In this document: in pieces, positions 1 through 8,612 of the stretch
Layout: each line of letters opens with the position of its first letter
How positions within the stretch are numbered: the stretch's first letter is position 1
Origin: Candidatus Fermentithermobacillaceae bacterium
GTDB taxonomy: Bacteria; Bacillota; Sulfobacillia; Fermentithermobacillales; DUSS01
Direction of reading: 5' to 3'
Length of the DNA: 64,000 nucleotides
Assembly (NCBI GenBank): GCA_014896535.1
Contig: JADBKE010000017.1
Location: 109,882 to 173,881, forward strand
Notes under the pieces: model-generated
Databases searched by the model: none
The model's input: the letters and a program-made list of their open reading frames with translations, nothing else
What the model was told of the DNA's origin: nothing
Position numbers and translations under genes: made by a program

Positions 1-79
1 CGCTCCCGCCGAAAAACCCGACCTTCCCGTATCTTGGGCCCAGATCGACGGCTACAACCCTGTGCCGGACGGAGTTCAC
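1..79 (-). CDS. 5' end of an unidentified gene (partial)
   Basis: A reading frame starts at GTG (77-79) behind a GGGAGATGGGAGGGG-like ribosome site and runs off the left edge. The 26 visible residues begin MNSVRHRVVAVDLGPRYGKV and continue with FFGGS. A hydrophobic strand followed by DLGPRYGKVGFF resembles the first phosphate-binding loop of ASKHA-fold kinases and hydantoinase-like proteins, but too little is present to assign a family. It lies 33 bp after the dehydrogenase at 113-1177 on the same strand, so it is probably the next gene of the bkd-like operon. Confidence 0.5.
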   Translation of the reverse strand, partial: MNSVRHRVVAVDLGPRYGKVGFFGGS

Positions 80-112
80 CGGTACCCCTCCCATCTCCCC
101 CTGCCGTCCCCC

Positions 113-1177
113 TTACTCCCTCAAGTACATCTTCTTCTGGCGGAGGGCCTTCTTGATCCTCTCCTCTGCGATGTAGTCGGCAGCTTCGTAGGTCTCGATA
201 CCCTTTTCCTTGGCGGTCTGGAACACCCGCAGGAGGATGTCGTATATCCGGGCGACGCTGGCCATGGCTCTCTCCCTGTTATAGCCGCCGGGCTTGAGTT
301 CGTCGGCGACGTTGGTGACTCCGCCGCCGTTGACTATGAAATCGGGGCAGTAAAGGATGCCCCTTTCCGACAGAGCTTTTCCGTGGCGGGGCTCTAAGAG
401 CTGGTTGTTCGCGCATCCGCAGACGATCTTTGCCTTGAGTTGCGGAATGGTTTCGTCGTTGATTATCCCGCCCAGGGCGCACGGGGCGAAGATGTCGCAG
501 TCCTGAGAGTAAATCGCGTCAGGTGCGCAGGGAGTGGCCCCGAGTTCCACGGCTTTTTCCAGCTTGTCCGGGTAGATATCTGTGGCTACGACGGTCGCAC
601 CCGCCTCCAGGAGCCTTCTGATCAAGTCCAGCCCCACGCTGCCCGTGCCCTGGACTGCGACTCTCAGTCCCTTCAAGCTGTTTAGGTTCCACAGATACTT
701 GACGGCCGCGTGCATGGCCCGGAAGACCCCGTAAGCCGTAGCTGGGGATGGATTCCCGCTGGTCTCCCGCAGCCCCACTACCCATCTGGTCTGAGTGCGG
801 ATTATGTCCATGTCCTCGGTGGTGGTCCCCACGTCCTCAGCCGTGATGTACCGTCCGTTCAGGGTTTCCACAAACCTTCCGAACGCCCGGAACAACTCCT
901 CCGACTTGTCTTTCCTCGGGTCGCCGATGATGACGGCCTTTCCGCCCCCCAGGTTCAGACCCATCGCCGCGTTCTTATAGGTCATCCCCCTCGAAAGCCG
1001 GAGCACATCGATAAGAGCTTCTTCTTCGGTCCTGTAAGGCCACATCCTGGTCCCGCCGAGCGCCGGCCCCAGAGTTGTGTCGTGAATGGCGATGATCGCC
1101 TTCAACCCCGACACGGGGTCATAGTTGAACACCACCTGTTCGTGACCGTACTTCTCCATCAACTCAAATACGGACAT
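113..1177 (-). CDS. Leu/Val/Glu-family amino acid dehydrogenase, paralogue 1
   Basis: This 354-residue NAD(P)-dependent dehydrogenase belongs to the Glu/Leu/Phe/Val family and should oxidatively deaminate a branched-chain amino acid to its 2-oxo acid. The N-terminal substrate domain shows [16 protein letters not shown] and the glycine-rich NLGGGKAVI with its catalytic lysine. The Rossmann half carries [10 protein letters not shown] near residue 172, and the conserved [11 protein letters not shown] lies near residue 285. It is clearly paralogous to the gene at 3190-4266. It is the fourth gene after the sigma-54 promoter, 42 bp downstream of ptb. Its place beside ptb and buk, as in Bacillus bkd operons, favours a Bcd (leucine dehydrogenase) role over glutamate dehydrogenase; specificity is inferred. 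Confidence 0.85.
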   Translation of the reverse strand: MSVFELMEKYGHEQVVFNYDPVSGLKAIIAIHDTTLGPALGGTRMWPYRTEEEALIDVLRLSRGMTYKNAAMGLNLGGGKAVIIGDPRKDKSEELFRAFGRFVETLNGRYITAEDVGTTTEDMDIIRTQTRWVVGLRETSGNPSPATAYGVFRAMHAAVKYLWNLNSLKGLRVAVQGTGSVGLDLIRRLLEAGATVVATDIYPDKLEKAVELGATPCAPDAIYSQDCDIFAPCALGGIINDETIPQLKAKIVCGCANNQLLEPRHGKALSERGILYCPDFIVNGGGVTNVADELKPGGYNRERAMASVARIYDILLRVFQTAKEKGIETYEAADYIAEERIKKALRQKKMYLRE

Positions 1178-1219
1178 GTCGAACCCTCCTCCTGATTGTA
1201 CTGAAGCTGGTAATACCGC

Positions 1220-2116
1220 CTAAACCAAACATCTGGCCATAGCCAGGGAATGCAACTTCACCCGAGCTGTGTCGGCCCGGGATATCACGACTATCGGGTG
1301 GGTCGCCCCCGTTATCACTCCCCCCATCAAGGCGCCGGCGAAGTACTGCATGCTCTTGGCCACGCTGTTGCCCGTCGTTATGTCCGGAGCGATGAGAACG
1401 TCGGCCTTTCCCGCCACCGGACCATCCACCTTCTTGATGGCGGCCGCCTCGGGAGAAATCGCCACATCGAGGGCGAGCGGACCATCTACGAATGCGCCCG
1501 GGAAAGCTCCTCTGTCCGCCATTTTCGCTATGATGGCTGCGTCCAGGGTCGCCGGGTACTCTGCGGTGGGAACTTCCACGGCACACAACATCGCGACCCT
1601 GGGTTGGGAAACACCCAGCGCCCTCGCCACTTCGATGGCGTTTTCCACGATCCCGATTTTTCGCTCGAGATCGGGAGCGATGTTCACACCCCCGTCTGCC
1701 ACGAAGATGAACCGGTCGAAGCCGGGCACCTCCAGCGCCGCCGTGTGGCTCAGCACCTTTCCGGTCCTAAGACCCTTTTCCTTATCCAAAACGGCCCTGA
1801 GGAGAACCGATGTGTGCATTTTCCCCTTCATGAGAATGGACGCTCTGCCGGTGCGAACGAGTTCTACCGCCTTGGCCGCGGATTCCTCGGGGCTTTTGGA
1901 CTCCACGATGCTGACGGCCTCCGCCGGAACGCTCAGCGATGAAAGAGCTTCTTCGATCTTCGCCCTGGAACCCACCAGCTCTGCCCGGGCAAATCCGTGG
2001 GCAAAAGCTTGGGCGATCGCCTCCAGCGCTGCGGGGTCGTGGCCCTCGGCGACGGCAACAGTTACCGGACCGAGCGAGCTAACCTTCTCCAATACTGCGT
2101 CAAACAGACGTCCCAT
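1220..2116 (-). CDS. ptb: phosphate butyryltransferase
   Basis: A 298-residue phosphate acyltransferase of the Ptb/Pta family. It exchanges the CoA of butyryl-, isobutyryl- or isovaleryl-CoA for phosphate to give an acyl-phosphate. Family features visible are MKGKMHTSVLLRAVL, the GLRTGKVLSHTAALE segment, FVADGGVNIAPDLE and the C-terminal GVITGATHPIVVISRADTA. Length is normal for Ptb. It starts 3 bp after the stop of buk, so the two are translationally linked and should act in sequence to make ATP from branched or straight acyl-CoA. The exact acyl specificity cannot be read from sequence. Confidence 0.93.
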   Translation of the reverse strand: MGRLFDAVLEKVSSLGPVTVAVAEGHDPAALEAIAQAFAHGFARAELVGSRAKIEEALSSLSVPAEAVSIVESKSPEESAAKAVELVRTGRASILMKGKMHTSVLLRAVLDKEKGLRTGKVLSHTAALEVPGFDRFIFVADGGVNIAPDLERKIGIVENAIEVARALGVSQPRVAMLCAVEVPTAEYPATLDAAIIAKMADRGAFPGAFVDGPLALDVAISPEAAAIKKVDGPVAGKADVLIAPDITTGNSVAKSMQYFAGALMGGVITGATHPIVVISRADTARVKLHSLAMARCLV

Positions 2117-2119
2117 TCT

Positions 2120-3193
2120 TCACACCGTCCTTCCACGCTCCGGGTACTCTTTGGCTTGCTCTTCGCCGGAAAGAACCCTGATGGCGCCCTGGGCCAGGCA
2201 AGCCATCTCGTCCTCCCCAGGGTAAACCAGGTGAGGAGCGATAAAGCTCGTTCTTTCCTTGACCAGGTTTACGAAGGTTTGCGATCGGGCAAGCCCCCCC
2301 GTTATCACGATGGCGTCGGGCAGTTCGGGGGCCACGGACGCCATGGCTCCGATTTCTCTGGCCACCTGATACGCCATAGCCCGGTAGACCAGGGCCCATT
2401 TCGGGTCGGAGAGATTTTTCTCGACCTCTCGCGCATCCTTCGTGCCGAGGTAACCGAACATCCCGGCTTCGCTGATGAGCAAGAACTTCACCTTTCTGGG
2501 TTCCCCGATCTCCCGGCACAGCCGGAGGATCACACGAGAGGGAAGCGTCCCGGCGCGTTCGATCGTGAAGGGACCCTCCTCGTTGGAGTTGTTGGCATCG
2601 ACCAGCCGTCCGTGATAGCAGGGACTCACCGAAAACCCGGAGCCGAGATGGGCTATGACCAGGAAGAGATCGTCGAGGTCCCGGCCAAGCTCGCTTGCAG
2701 CTTTCCTGGCCGCCTGTTTCATGTTCAGGGCGTGAAGCAAGCTCCTCCGAGGTAAGCAGGGGAGTCCCGATATCCGCGAATAGTCCCAGTATTCGTCCAC
2801 CGACACCGGGTCCACCACGAACGCGGGAAGGCCATAGGGTCTCGCTATCGAGGCGGCCAGAAGACCACCCATGTTCGAGGCGTGCGATCCGCCCACTTCG
2901 TTCCGGAGGTCCTCGATCATAGCGTCGTTGACCAGATATGTTCCCGACGAGAGGGGTCGCAAAAGCCCGCCTCGTCCCACCACGGCGTCAAGGTCCCTGA
3001 CGTCAAACCCGTGCCGGGCCAGGAACTCGAGCACCGCAGCTTTCCGGTGATCCAGCTGGGCCACCGTCTTGAGCTCGGTAACCCACGGACCGGTATGAAC
3101 CACGTTTTCCTCGACAAGCGGCCCCTCTTCGGTCATGACGGCCAGCTTCGTCGAGGTGGAACCGGGGTTTATCACGAGGACCCGGAATTTCAC
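2120..3193 (-). CDS. buk: butyrate kinase (branched-chain fatty acid kinase)
   Basis: A 357-residue acetokinase-family (ASKHA) enzyme that transfers phosphate from an acyl-phosphate to ADP. The N-terminus shows the family hallmark VINPGSTSTKLAV, later AVVGRGGLL, the IAHLGSGFSV loop and AIVITGGLA near the C-terminus. The start is GTG; its codon overlaps the stop of the upstream dehydrogenase by 4 bp (GTGA at 3190-3193), indicating translational coupling. With ptb immediately downstream it forms the usual acyl-CoA to acyl-phosphate to acid plus ATP pathway. Confidence 0.95.
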   Translation of the reverse strand: MKFRVLVINPGSTSTKLAVMTEEGPLVEENVVHTGPWVTELKTVAQLDHRKAAVLEFLARHGFDVRDLDAVVGRGGLLRPLSSGTYLVNDAMIEDLRNEVGGSHASNMGGLLAASIARPYGLPAFVVDPVSVDEYWDYSRISGLPCLPRRSLLHALNMKQAARKAASELGRDLDDLFLVIAHLGSGFSVSPCYHGRLVDANNSNEEGPFTIERAGTLPSRVILRLCREIGEPRKVKFLLISEAGMFGYLGTKDAREVEKNLSDPKWALVYRAMAYQVAREIGAMASVAPELPDAIVITGGLARSQTFVNLVKERTSFIAPHLVYPGEDEMACLAQGAIRVLSGEEQAKEYPERGRTV

Positions 3194-4266
3194 GCCTTCA
3201 CACCCTTGTAAATGGATTTGAGGACTCTGACGGCCTCGAGACGTCGGGCCACCATCCGGTTGGCGGCCTCGTAAGTGTCGATCCCCTCTTCCCGGGCGAT
3301 ACGGAAAACGGTCTTGAGCAGGCCGGGGATGGCCTCCGTCTTGTGCCTGGCTCTCTCGGGGTTGTAACCCTCGAGTTCGTCCGCGACGCTGATGACACCG
3401 CCGGCGTTGATGATGTAATCCGGGGCGTACAGGATGCCTCTTTCCTTCAGCCGGACGGCGTCCTCCGGAGTCTCCAGCTGATTGTTCGCTCCGCCCGCCA
3501 CTATCTTCGCCTTGATTCTCGGGATCGTGTCTTTGTTCAGGACGCCACCAAGGGCGTTGGGAGACAAGACGTCGGCATCGACGAACAGGATTTCCGAGGG
3601 ATCTGCGAGCTCGGCACCAAACTCCTCGGCCACTTCCGCCGCAACGTTCGAGCGTACGTCGGCCACGATTAGTCTAGCCCCCTCCTTGTGGAGGTGTCCT
3701 GCGAGCTTCCTGCCCACCTTGCCTACGCCCTGAATCGCGACCGTGCGCCCTTTCAACTCCGGTGAACCGAACACCTCTTCGAGGCAAGCTTTGATACCGA
3801 GGAAGACACCGTAAGCTGTGAGTATGGACGTGTCTCCGCTGCCACCGTACTCCACGGGAAGCCCCACTACGTACTTGGTCTCTGGCAGGCAGTAAACAAA
3901 GTCAGAAGAAACCGTGCCAACGTCCGTCCCTGTGATAAACCTTCCGCCGAGGCCCTCGATAAACCGGCCGTACGCCCTGAAGAGGATTTCGTCCTTGTCC
4001 TTGTCGGGGTCTCCCCAGATGACGCCCTTACCGCCGCCGTAGTTGTTTCCACATGCCGCCGATTTCATGGTCATGCCCTGGGCCAGCCGCAACGCGTCTT
4101 TGAGAGCTTCGTCCTCGCTGGGGTAGGGGTACATCCGCGTACCCCCCAGCACGGGACCGAGCGTGGTGTCGTGAATGGCGATGATAGCTTTGAGCTTACC
4201 CAGCTTGTCCCGGCAGAAAAACACCTGCTCATGGCCGCCCTCGATCATTCGGTCGAATACGCCCAA
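3190..4266 (-). CDS. Leu/Val/Glu-family amino acid dehydrogenase, paralogue 2
   Basis: A second Glu/Leu/Phe/Val dehydrogenase, 358 residues from the TTG start at 4264-4266, chosen because AAGGAGGG sits about 6 bp upstream; this start also gives the same N-terminus as paralogue 1. A longer in-frame reading to 4446 would run through the sigma-54 promoter and was not used. Motifs include [33 protein letters not shown] with the catalytic lysine, VAIQGVGKVGRKLAGHL and INAGGVISVADE. It is the first gene of the operon. Two non-identical paralogues in one operon may serve different substrates (for example Leu/Val versus Glu); that is inference. Confidence 0.87.
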   Translation of the reverse strand: MGVFDRMIEGGHEQVFFCRDKLGKLKAIIAIHDTTLGPVLGGTRMYPYPSEDEALKDALRLAQGMTMKSAACGNNYGGGKGVIWGDPDKDKDEILFRAYGRFIEGLGGRFITGTDVGTVSSDFVYCLPETKYVVGLPVEYGGSGDTSILTAYGVFLGIKACLEEVFGSPELKGRTVAIQGVGKVGRKLAGHLHKEGARLIVADVRSNVAAEVAEEFGAELADPSEILFVDADVLSPNALGGVLNKDTIPRIKAKIVAGGANNQLETPEDAVRLKERGILYAPDYIINAGGVISVADELEGYNPERARHKTEAIPGLLKTVFRIAREEGIDTYEAANRMVARRLEAVRVLKSIYKGVKA

Positions 4267-4362
4267 GCTGATCCCTCCTTGACGTACGCTTGAGATGCAA
4301 TTGACATGCAATTTCCGGAACATTTCGTGAGCCTTCGCGAAAACTTCCCGCTTTGAGCTAAC

Positions 4363-4377
4363 GCAATTCCCATGCCA
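4363..4377 (-). promoter_or_regulatory. sigma-54 (-24/-12) promoter
   Basis: On the minus strand the sequence reads TGGCATGGGAATTGC: TGGC and TTGC blocks separated by 7 bases, the consensus sigma-54 geometry with GG at -24 and GC at -12. It points at the dehydrogenase start at 4266, leaving a leader of roughly 85 nt. The neighbouring gene upstream encodes a sigma-54-dependent activator. Confidence 0.85.
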
Positions 4378-4457
4378 TTCGGCACGGGGCCAGGCGGCGG
4401 AGTGGTCGGGGATTAGCAGGAGCGGAGCAGACGAGCTCCGGCACAAGTTCGGCCAGC

Positions 4458-4511
4458 ACTGTGAAAAGTTCTTTATAGTGTGAAGCCTGCTTCACGAACG
4501 AGCTTTCACAG
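4458..4511. promoter_or_regulatory. nested inverted repeats, candidate activator-binding (UAS) sites
   Basis: An inner palindrome GTGAAGC-CT-GCTTCAC (4480-4495) lies inside an outer inverted repeat with arms ACTGTGAAA (4458-4466) and TTTCACAGT (4503-4511). All four arms carry the core GTGAA. The centre is about 100 bp upstream of the -24/-12 promoter, the usual distance for an enhancer bound by a sigma-54 activator. The element overlaps the stop codon of the activator gene (4492-4494), so it could also take part in termination. Confidence 0.6.
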
Positions 4512-6249
4512 TCGCAGAGGAACACGAAGAGGGGCTGTACGGGATACCGTAGTAGTCCATCTTGTTGTAGAGGGTTCTGACGCTTATTCCCAGAAGAGAA
4601 GCGGCTTTCACCTTGTTGTATCCGGACCGTTGAAGAGCTTCAAGCACCGCGTCTTTTTCCCATTTTTCTTTGAGGTCTTTGAGCTTCAGCGTCCCCGGCC
4701 GGAAACTCCTTCCTTCCGGCCCCGCAGGAGTTCCTTCGTTACCCAGAGGAGGCAGATGCTCTCTTTTCATGATCTCTTCCTGATACCGCATGTTGATCAT
4801 GGCCCGCCCGAGGACGTTCTCCAGTTCCCGCACGTTTCCCGGCCAGTTGTACGAAAGAAGGTATTCCATGGCGTCGTCGTCAACCCCCCGCACCGACCGG
4901 CCGTACTCGGCGTTGAGTTTGCGCACAAGATGCGCGACCAGCTCGGGAATGTCTTCCTTCCGCTGCCTGAGCGGAGGAATGAATATTGGGATGACGTTCA
5001 GCCTGTAGTAGAGGTCTTCTCTGAACCGCCCCTCGGCCACGGCCTGCTCCAGAGAAATGTTGGTGGCGCCTATCACCCTCACGTCCACCGGAACGGGTTT
5101 CGACTCGCCCACTCTGGTTATCTCCTTTTCCTGAAGAACCCGGAGAAGGGTGGCCTGCAAATTCAGATTCATCACTCCAACCTCGTCCAGAAAAAGCGTG
5201 CCCCCATTTGCTTCCTCGAACAGACCGCGCCTGCCCCCTTTGCGAGCTCCGGTAAAGGCTCCTTCGGCGTAACCGAACAGCTCCGATTCCAGAAGAGCGT
5301 CGGGCAAAGCCGCGCAGTTCACCCTCACAAACGGCCCCGAATGTCTCGGGGAAGCATTGTGGATGGCGTGGGCGAACAGTTCCTTCCCGGTACCGCTTTC
5401 CCCACGGAGAAGGACCGTAACGGAAGTCTCGGCAACCCGCCTGGCCTGATCCACTGCGGCCCTCATCAAGGGACTCTTGGCCACTATATCGTCAAAGGTG
5501 TACTTGGCGGCCATGCGGTTGACGAGTCTCCTCATCCTCTCCAGCTCTTCGCTAAGCCTCCTGATCTCCGAAACGTCGTGGATGACCCCCACGGAACCCT
5601 TCAGCTCTCCGTCCACGATCACGGGCGCTACGTTCACCACCACCTCACGCTTCATGGGACCCACCTTCATCGGAACGTTCCGCACCGGCTGCCTCTCTTT
5701 GAGGACCCGCATATGCATGCTTTCCCCTTCAGCGATGTCCACGGTGGCGGGCTTGCCGATTACATCGGCTTCGGTAAGACCGGTGATGCGCGTGTACGCT
5801 TTGTTGATGAGAAGGCCGTTCCCCTGTGCGTCCACGACGGAGATGGCATCCTCGGTGGAATCGATGATCGCGGCCAGGAGACTTTGAACTTGCCTCAAGT
5901 TGGTGATTTCTTCGGCGAGTTTCCTGACCTCGGTGATGTCGCGGAAAACGGCCACCGCCCCGACGATCTCGCCGCGGTCGTTTTTCATCGGAACCCGGTT
6001 GGTGACTATGGTGATATCCCCGAGGTTCTGTTGTTGGTTCAACTCGGCCTCCCCGGTGGCCAGAACTTTATCCAACCTGGTGTTGGGAATGACATCCCGG
6101 ACGTGCTTGCCCAAAACCTCCCGGGCGCTCTTGCCCAAGATCCTCTCGGCAGCCGGGTTAAACACCCTCACCCGGGCGTCCGCGTCCACGGCCACTATGG
6201 CGTCGTGGGTTGAGTTGAGCACGAGTTCGAGGAGATCCGGCGCTTCCAT
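4492..6249 (-). CDS. sigma-54-dependent transcriptional activator, PAS-PAS-AAA-Fis (BkdR-like)
   Basis: A 585-residue enhancer-binding protein. Two PAS sensor modules occupy about residues 5-105 and 115-235. The sigma-54 interaction AAA+ domain (about 260-490) has Walker A GESGTGKELF, the sigma-54 contact loop GAFTGA, Walker B GGTLFLDEV and an arginine-finger region FREDLYYRLN. A Fis-type helix-turn-helix closes the protein (NKVKAASLLGISVRTLYNKM). Lacking a receiver domain, it is probably controlled by a ligand or redox signal through PAS. It lies directly upstream of the sigma-54-driven operon it should activate, as BkdR/RocR-type proteins do in Bacillus. Its ribosome site AGGAG sits inside the hairpin at 6254-6280. 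Confidence 0.9.
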   Translation of the reverse strand: MEAPDLLELVLNSTHDAIVAVDADARVRVFNPAAERILGKSAREVLGKHVRDVIPNTRLDKVLATGEAELNQQQNLGDITIVTNRVPMKNDRGEIVGAVAVFRDITEVRKLAEEITNLRQVQSLLAAIIDSTEDAISVVDAQGNGLLINKAYTRITGLTEADVIGKPATVDIAEGESMHMRVLKERQPVRNVPMKVGPMKREVVVNVAPVIVDGELKGSVGVIHDVSEIRRLSEELERMRRLVNRMAAKYTFDDIVAKSPLMRAAVDQARRVAETSVTVLLRGESGTGKELFAHAIHNASPRHSGPFVRVNCAALPDALLESELFGYAEGAFTGARKGGRRGLFEEANGGTLFLDEVGVMNLNLQATLLRVLQEKEITRVGESKPVPVDVRVIGATNISLEQAVAEGRFREDLYYRLNVIPIFIPPLRQRKEDIPELVAHLVRKLNAEYGRSVRGVDDDAMEYLLSYNWPGNVRELENVLGRAMINMRYQEEIMKREHLPPLGNEGTPAGPEGRSFRPGTLKLKDLKEKWEKDAVLEALQRSGYNKVKAASLLGISVRTLYNKMDYYGIPYSPSSCSSATVKARS

Positions 6250-6253
6250 GAAA

Positions 6254-6280
6254 ATCGAGCTCCTTTCCCAGGAGCTCGAT
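6254..6280 (-). terminator. 11-bp hairpin between spo0A and the activator gene, containing the activator's Shine-Dalgarno
   Basis: ATCGAGCTCCT and AGGAGCTCGAT are perfectly complementary 11-base arms around a 5-base loop. On the minus strand the 3' arm holds AGGAG, the ribosome site of the gene starting at 6249, and is followed by a short TTTT run. It may act as a weak terminator after spo0A, as a translational attenuator of the activator gene, or both. Confidence 0.6.
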
Positions 6281-6341
6281 CATTCTAGAAAGGCATTGAA
6301 TTTCCCTTCACAACACCGTGAAATCCGCTGCAACCACCGGC

Positions 6342-7106
6342 TCAGCGTAGAACCGGAGCACCCATCCTCATCCTATCGGCGATCATAGCTATGAACTCCG
6401 AATTGGTGGGCTTTCCTTTCTCCTGATCCACCGTATGGCCGAAAACGGCGTTGATCGTGTCCACGTTTCCCCGGTCCCATGCCACCTCTATCGCGTGCCT
6501 GATCGCCCGTTCCACCCTAGAGGGAGTGGTATTGTATTTCATGGCGATGGCGGGATAAAGCTCCTTCGTCACCCTGGATAACAGCTCGACCTGGTCTACG
6601 ACCATGAGGATGGCATCCCTCAGATACAGGTACCCTTTAATGTGTGCGGGAATGCCGAGCTCGTGCATGATGCGGCTGACCTCTGAATCTCTGCTTCTGT
6701 CGCGGCTTTGCGGCGGTTCGGGGCGCGGCTGGACCCCCGCAAGTTGCCGCAACCTGTTCGTGAGAACGTCGAGGTCAAAGGGCTTTAGTATGTAATAGTC
6801 CGCCCCGAGCTCCAGAGCTTTTTTGGTTATGGATTCCGGCCCGAAGGCGGTGAGCATGAGGACTTTGGGGCGCTTGGAAAGCCTCATGGTCCCCAGCCTT
6901 TCCAAAACACCGATGCCGTCGAGATACGGCATTATGATGTCGAGGATTACTATGTCCGGCTCGGTTTTCTCGATGAGCTCCAGAGCTTGAGGACCGTTAT
7001 GGGCGACTCCAACCACCTCCATATCATCCTCTTTGTCCAGGTAATCCCTGAGCATCTCGGCGAATTCTTTGCTGTCGTCGGCAATCAGAATCCGAAACAC
7101 GTGCAT
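6342..7106 (-). CDS. spo0A: sporulation response regulator Spo0A
   Basis: A 254-residue master regulator of sporulation. The receiver domain (about 1-120) shows [12 protein letters not shown] and the phosphorylation site in [14 protein letters not shown]. After a short linker ([12 protein letters not shown]) the Spo0A DNA-binding domain contains the near-invariant [20 protein letters not shown] and [15 protein letters not shown]. The ATG at 7104-7106 was chosen because GGAGGGGGG lies just upstream and MHVFRIL matches Spo0A N-termini; an upstream in-frame start at 7166 would place coding sequence over the promoter. It follows spoIVB, the conserved Bacillota order. Confidence 0.97.
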   Translation of the reverse strand: MHVFRILIADDSKEFAEMLRDYLDKEDDMEVVGVAHNGPQALELIEKTEPDIVILDIIMPYLDGIGVLERLGTMRLSKRPKVLMLTAFGPESITKKALELGADYYILKPFDLDVLTNRLRQLAGVQPRPEPPQSRDRSRDSEVSRIMHELGIPAHIKGYLYLRDAILMVVDQVELLSRVTKELYPAIAMKYNTTPSRVERAIRHAIEVAWDRGNVDTINAVFGHTVDQEKGKPTNSEFIAMIADRMRMGAPVLR

Positions 7107-7137
7107 ATGTCCCCCCTCCGGTCCCAGATCTGATCCA

Positions 7138-7166
7138 TTTATATCCTTTCCACAGCGATTTGACAA
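7138..7166 (-). promoter_or_regulatory. sigma-A-like promoter of spo0A
   Basis: Minus-strand TTGTCA, 17 bases, then TATAAA, placed about 30 bp before the spo0A start codon. Spacing is ideal and only one -35 base departs from consensus. A sigma-H promoter, which is common for spo0A, was looked for but not recognised. Confidence 0.6.
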
Positions 7167-7181
7167 GTATTGGAAGAAAAC

Positions 7182-8567
7182 TTAACGGGGCGGGACCCGG
7201 CCCCCGGAAGCAGACGCCGCCCTGTACCGGCCCGTGGCCGCCTCCAACCGCAGATCGACTTCTCCGGCGGCTTCCGCGCCCAGGATCCCCGCTTCCCTGG
7301 CCATCCATTCGCTGAAGGTGCCATAACCCCTTGCGGGGTCGTTGACAAGGACGTGCGTGACCGCCCCGACCAGCCGTCCGTCCTGGATCACGGGGCTTCC
7401 GCTCATTCCCTGCACGATCCCACCGGTCTTGGCCAACAGTTCCGGGTCGGTAATCCTGAACAAGAACCCCTTGGAGCTCGGCCCCGATCCGGGGTAGACA
7501 TCCTCGATTTCCGCCCGGTAGCGTCCGATCTCCCTTCCGTTCACGACGGTGAGGATCTCGGCAGGCCCCTTTCTCACCTGGGTCGCCATGCCCAGGGGTA
7601 TCGGCTCCGGGTAGTAGGGATTGCCCACCGGTACGAGAAGGACTCCGCTTATTCCGCAGGGACCGTTCTTATCTATAGTCCCTATGACGTCTGCCTCATC
7701 CAGGAAGGTTCCCAGCATTTCTCCGGGTTTACCCCTTCGAGACTTCTCGATATCCACCACGCTGGCCTGGACTATCTGGCCCGACTCCATCGGTGCGGGC
7801 CTGCGGCCCGAGTCATCCGCAATGATATGTCCCAAAGCCGCGTAAGTTCCGCTTTGGGGGTGGTAAAATGTGAGGGTTCCCACGCCGGCAATGGAGTCTT
7901 TCACCTGGAGGCCGAGGGCAAATCCCCCGTTTCGTTTGGGCACGGGTTTGACGAGGCGCCTGTATATCGACCCGTCGGGCCTTTGCAGACTGAGCTCGAG
8001 GAAACCCCCGCGCCTCCCCGCCAGATCGGTCCAGATCGCCAGCTCGTCGCGGGAGTTTATCTCACGCCCGTCTACGGCCAATATCACGTCGCCCGGCTGG
8101 ATGCCCGAGTTTTTCAGAGGCCAGATCTCCTTTCCATCAACCGTTTCGACGGAAGCCAAGCCGCTTATCAGAACCCCTTTCTGCCGGAGAATCACGCCTA
8201 TGCAATGCCCTCCCGGTATGACCATTGGGGGCGACACGACTTTGAAGGCCACTCTCCTCAGGGGGATGAGACCGAGGAGGCGGAACTCCACGATGACCTC
8301 GCCGGCATTCCGGGTGTCCACCGATACGCGCCGGGTCAGCCCACCCCAAATCCCGGGTTTCAGCTCCGCAAGAGGGTGTACCGAGACCAGCGGATACCCG
8401 GTGTCCAGCGTGACATCTTGTCCGGACGATACGGTCACCGTTTGGGGAAGGGAATAGGCAAAGCGGACCGGACTGGAACAGAACGTGAGGACCAAGAGGG
8501 CGCTCAGGCTGAGCCCGATAATTTGCCGCGTTCGAGATGAAGTCAAGAGGACACCACGCCCCCTCAA
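7182..8567 (-). CDS. spoIVB: SpoIVB serine peptidase (sigma-K checkpoint signalling)
   Basis: An S55-family peptidase made in the forespore and secreted across its inner membrane to trigger pro-sigma-K processing. One N-terminal membrane segment is visible (IIGLSLSALLVLTFCS). A PDZ domain lies around residues 135-215 (GIQPGDVILAVDGREINSRD). The protease domain carries the nucleophile motif GMSGSPVI and the histidine motif GAVTHVLVNDP. At 461 residues it is slightly longer than Bacillus SpoIVB. The start is TTG; a second in-frame TTG at 8546 is possible. It lies between recN and spo0A, the standard position. Confidence 0.95.
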   Translation of the reverse strand: MRGRGVLLTSSRTRQIIGLSLSALLVLTFCSSPVRFAYSLPQTVTVSSGQDVTLDTGYPLVSVHPLAELKPGIWGGLTRRVSVDTRNAGEVIVEFRLLGLIPLRRVAFKVVSPPMVIPGGHCIGVILRQKGVLISGLASVETVDGKEIWPLKNSGIQPGDVILAVDGREINSRDELAIWTDLAGRRGGFLELSLQRPDGSIYRRLVKPVPKRNGGFALGLQVKDSIAGVGTLTFYHPQSGTYAALGHIIADDSGRRPAPMESGQIVQASVVDIEKSRRGKPGEMLGTFLDEADVIGTIDKNGPCGISGVLLVPVGNPYYPEPIPLGMATQVRKGPAEILTVVNGREIGRYRAEIEDVYPGSGPSSKGFLFRITDPELLAKTGGIVQGMSGSPVIQDGRLVGAVTHVLVNDPARGYGTFSEWMAREAGILGAEAAGEVDLRLEAATGRYRAASASGGRVPPR

Positions 8568-8612
8568 AACCCGTCCTAGACAAGGATCAAGTTTTGCCGG
8601 AGCGGTGGGGTT

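Noticed and set aside
4267..4446. 60-codon N-terminal extension of the second dehydrogenase
   Set aside because: It would run through the -24/-12 promoter, has no ribosome site, and the TTG at 4266 with AAGGAGGG gives the family N-terminus.
4480..6213. 577-codon plus-strand frame opposite the sigma-54 activator
   Set aside because: His/Pro/Arg-rich shadow of a gene with full domain support on the other strand; common in GC-rich DNA.
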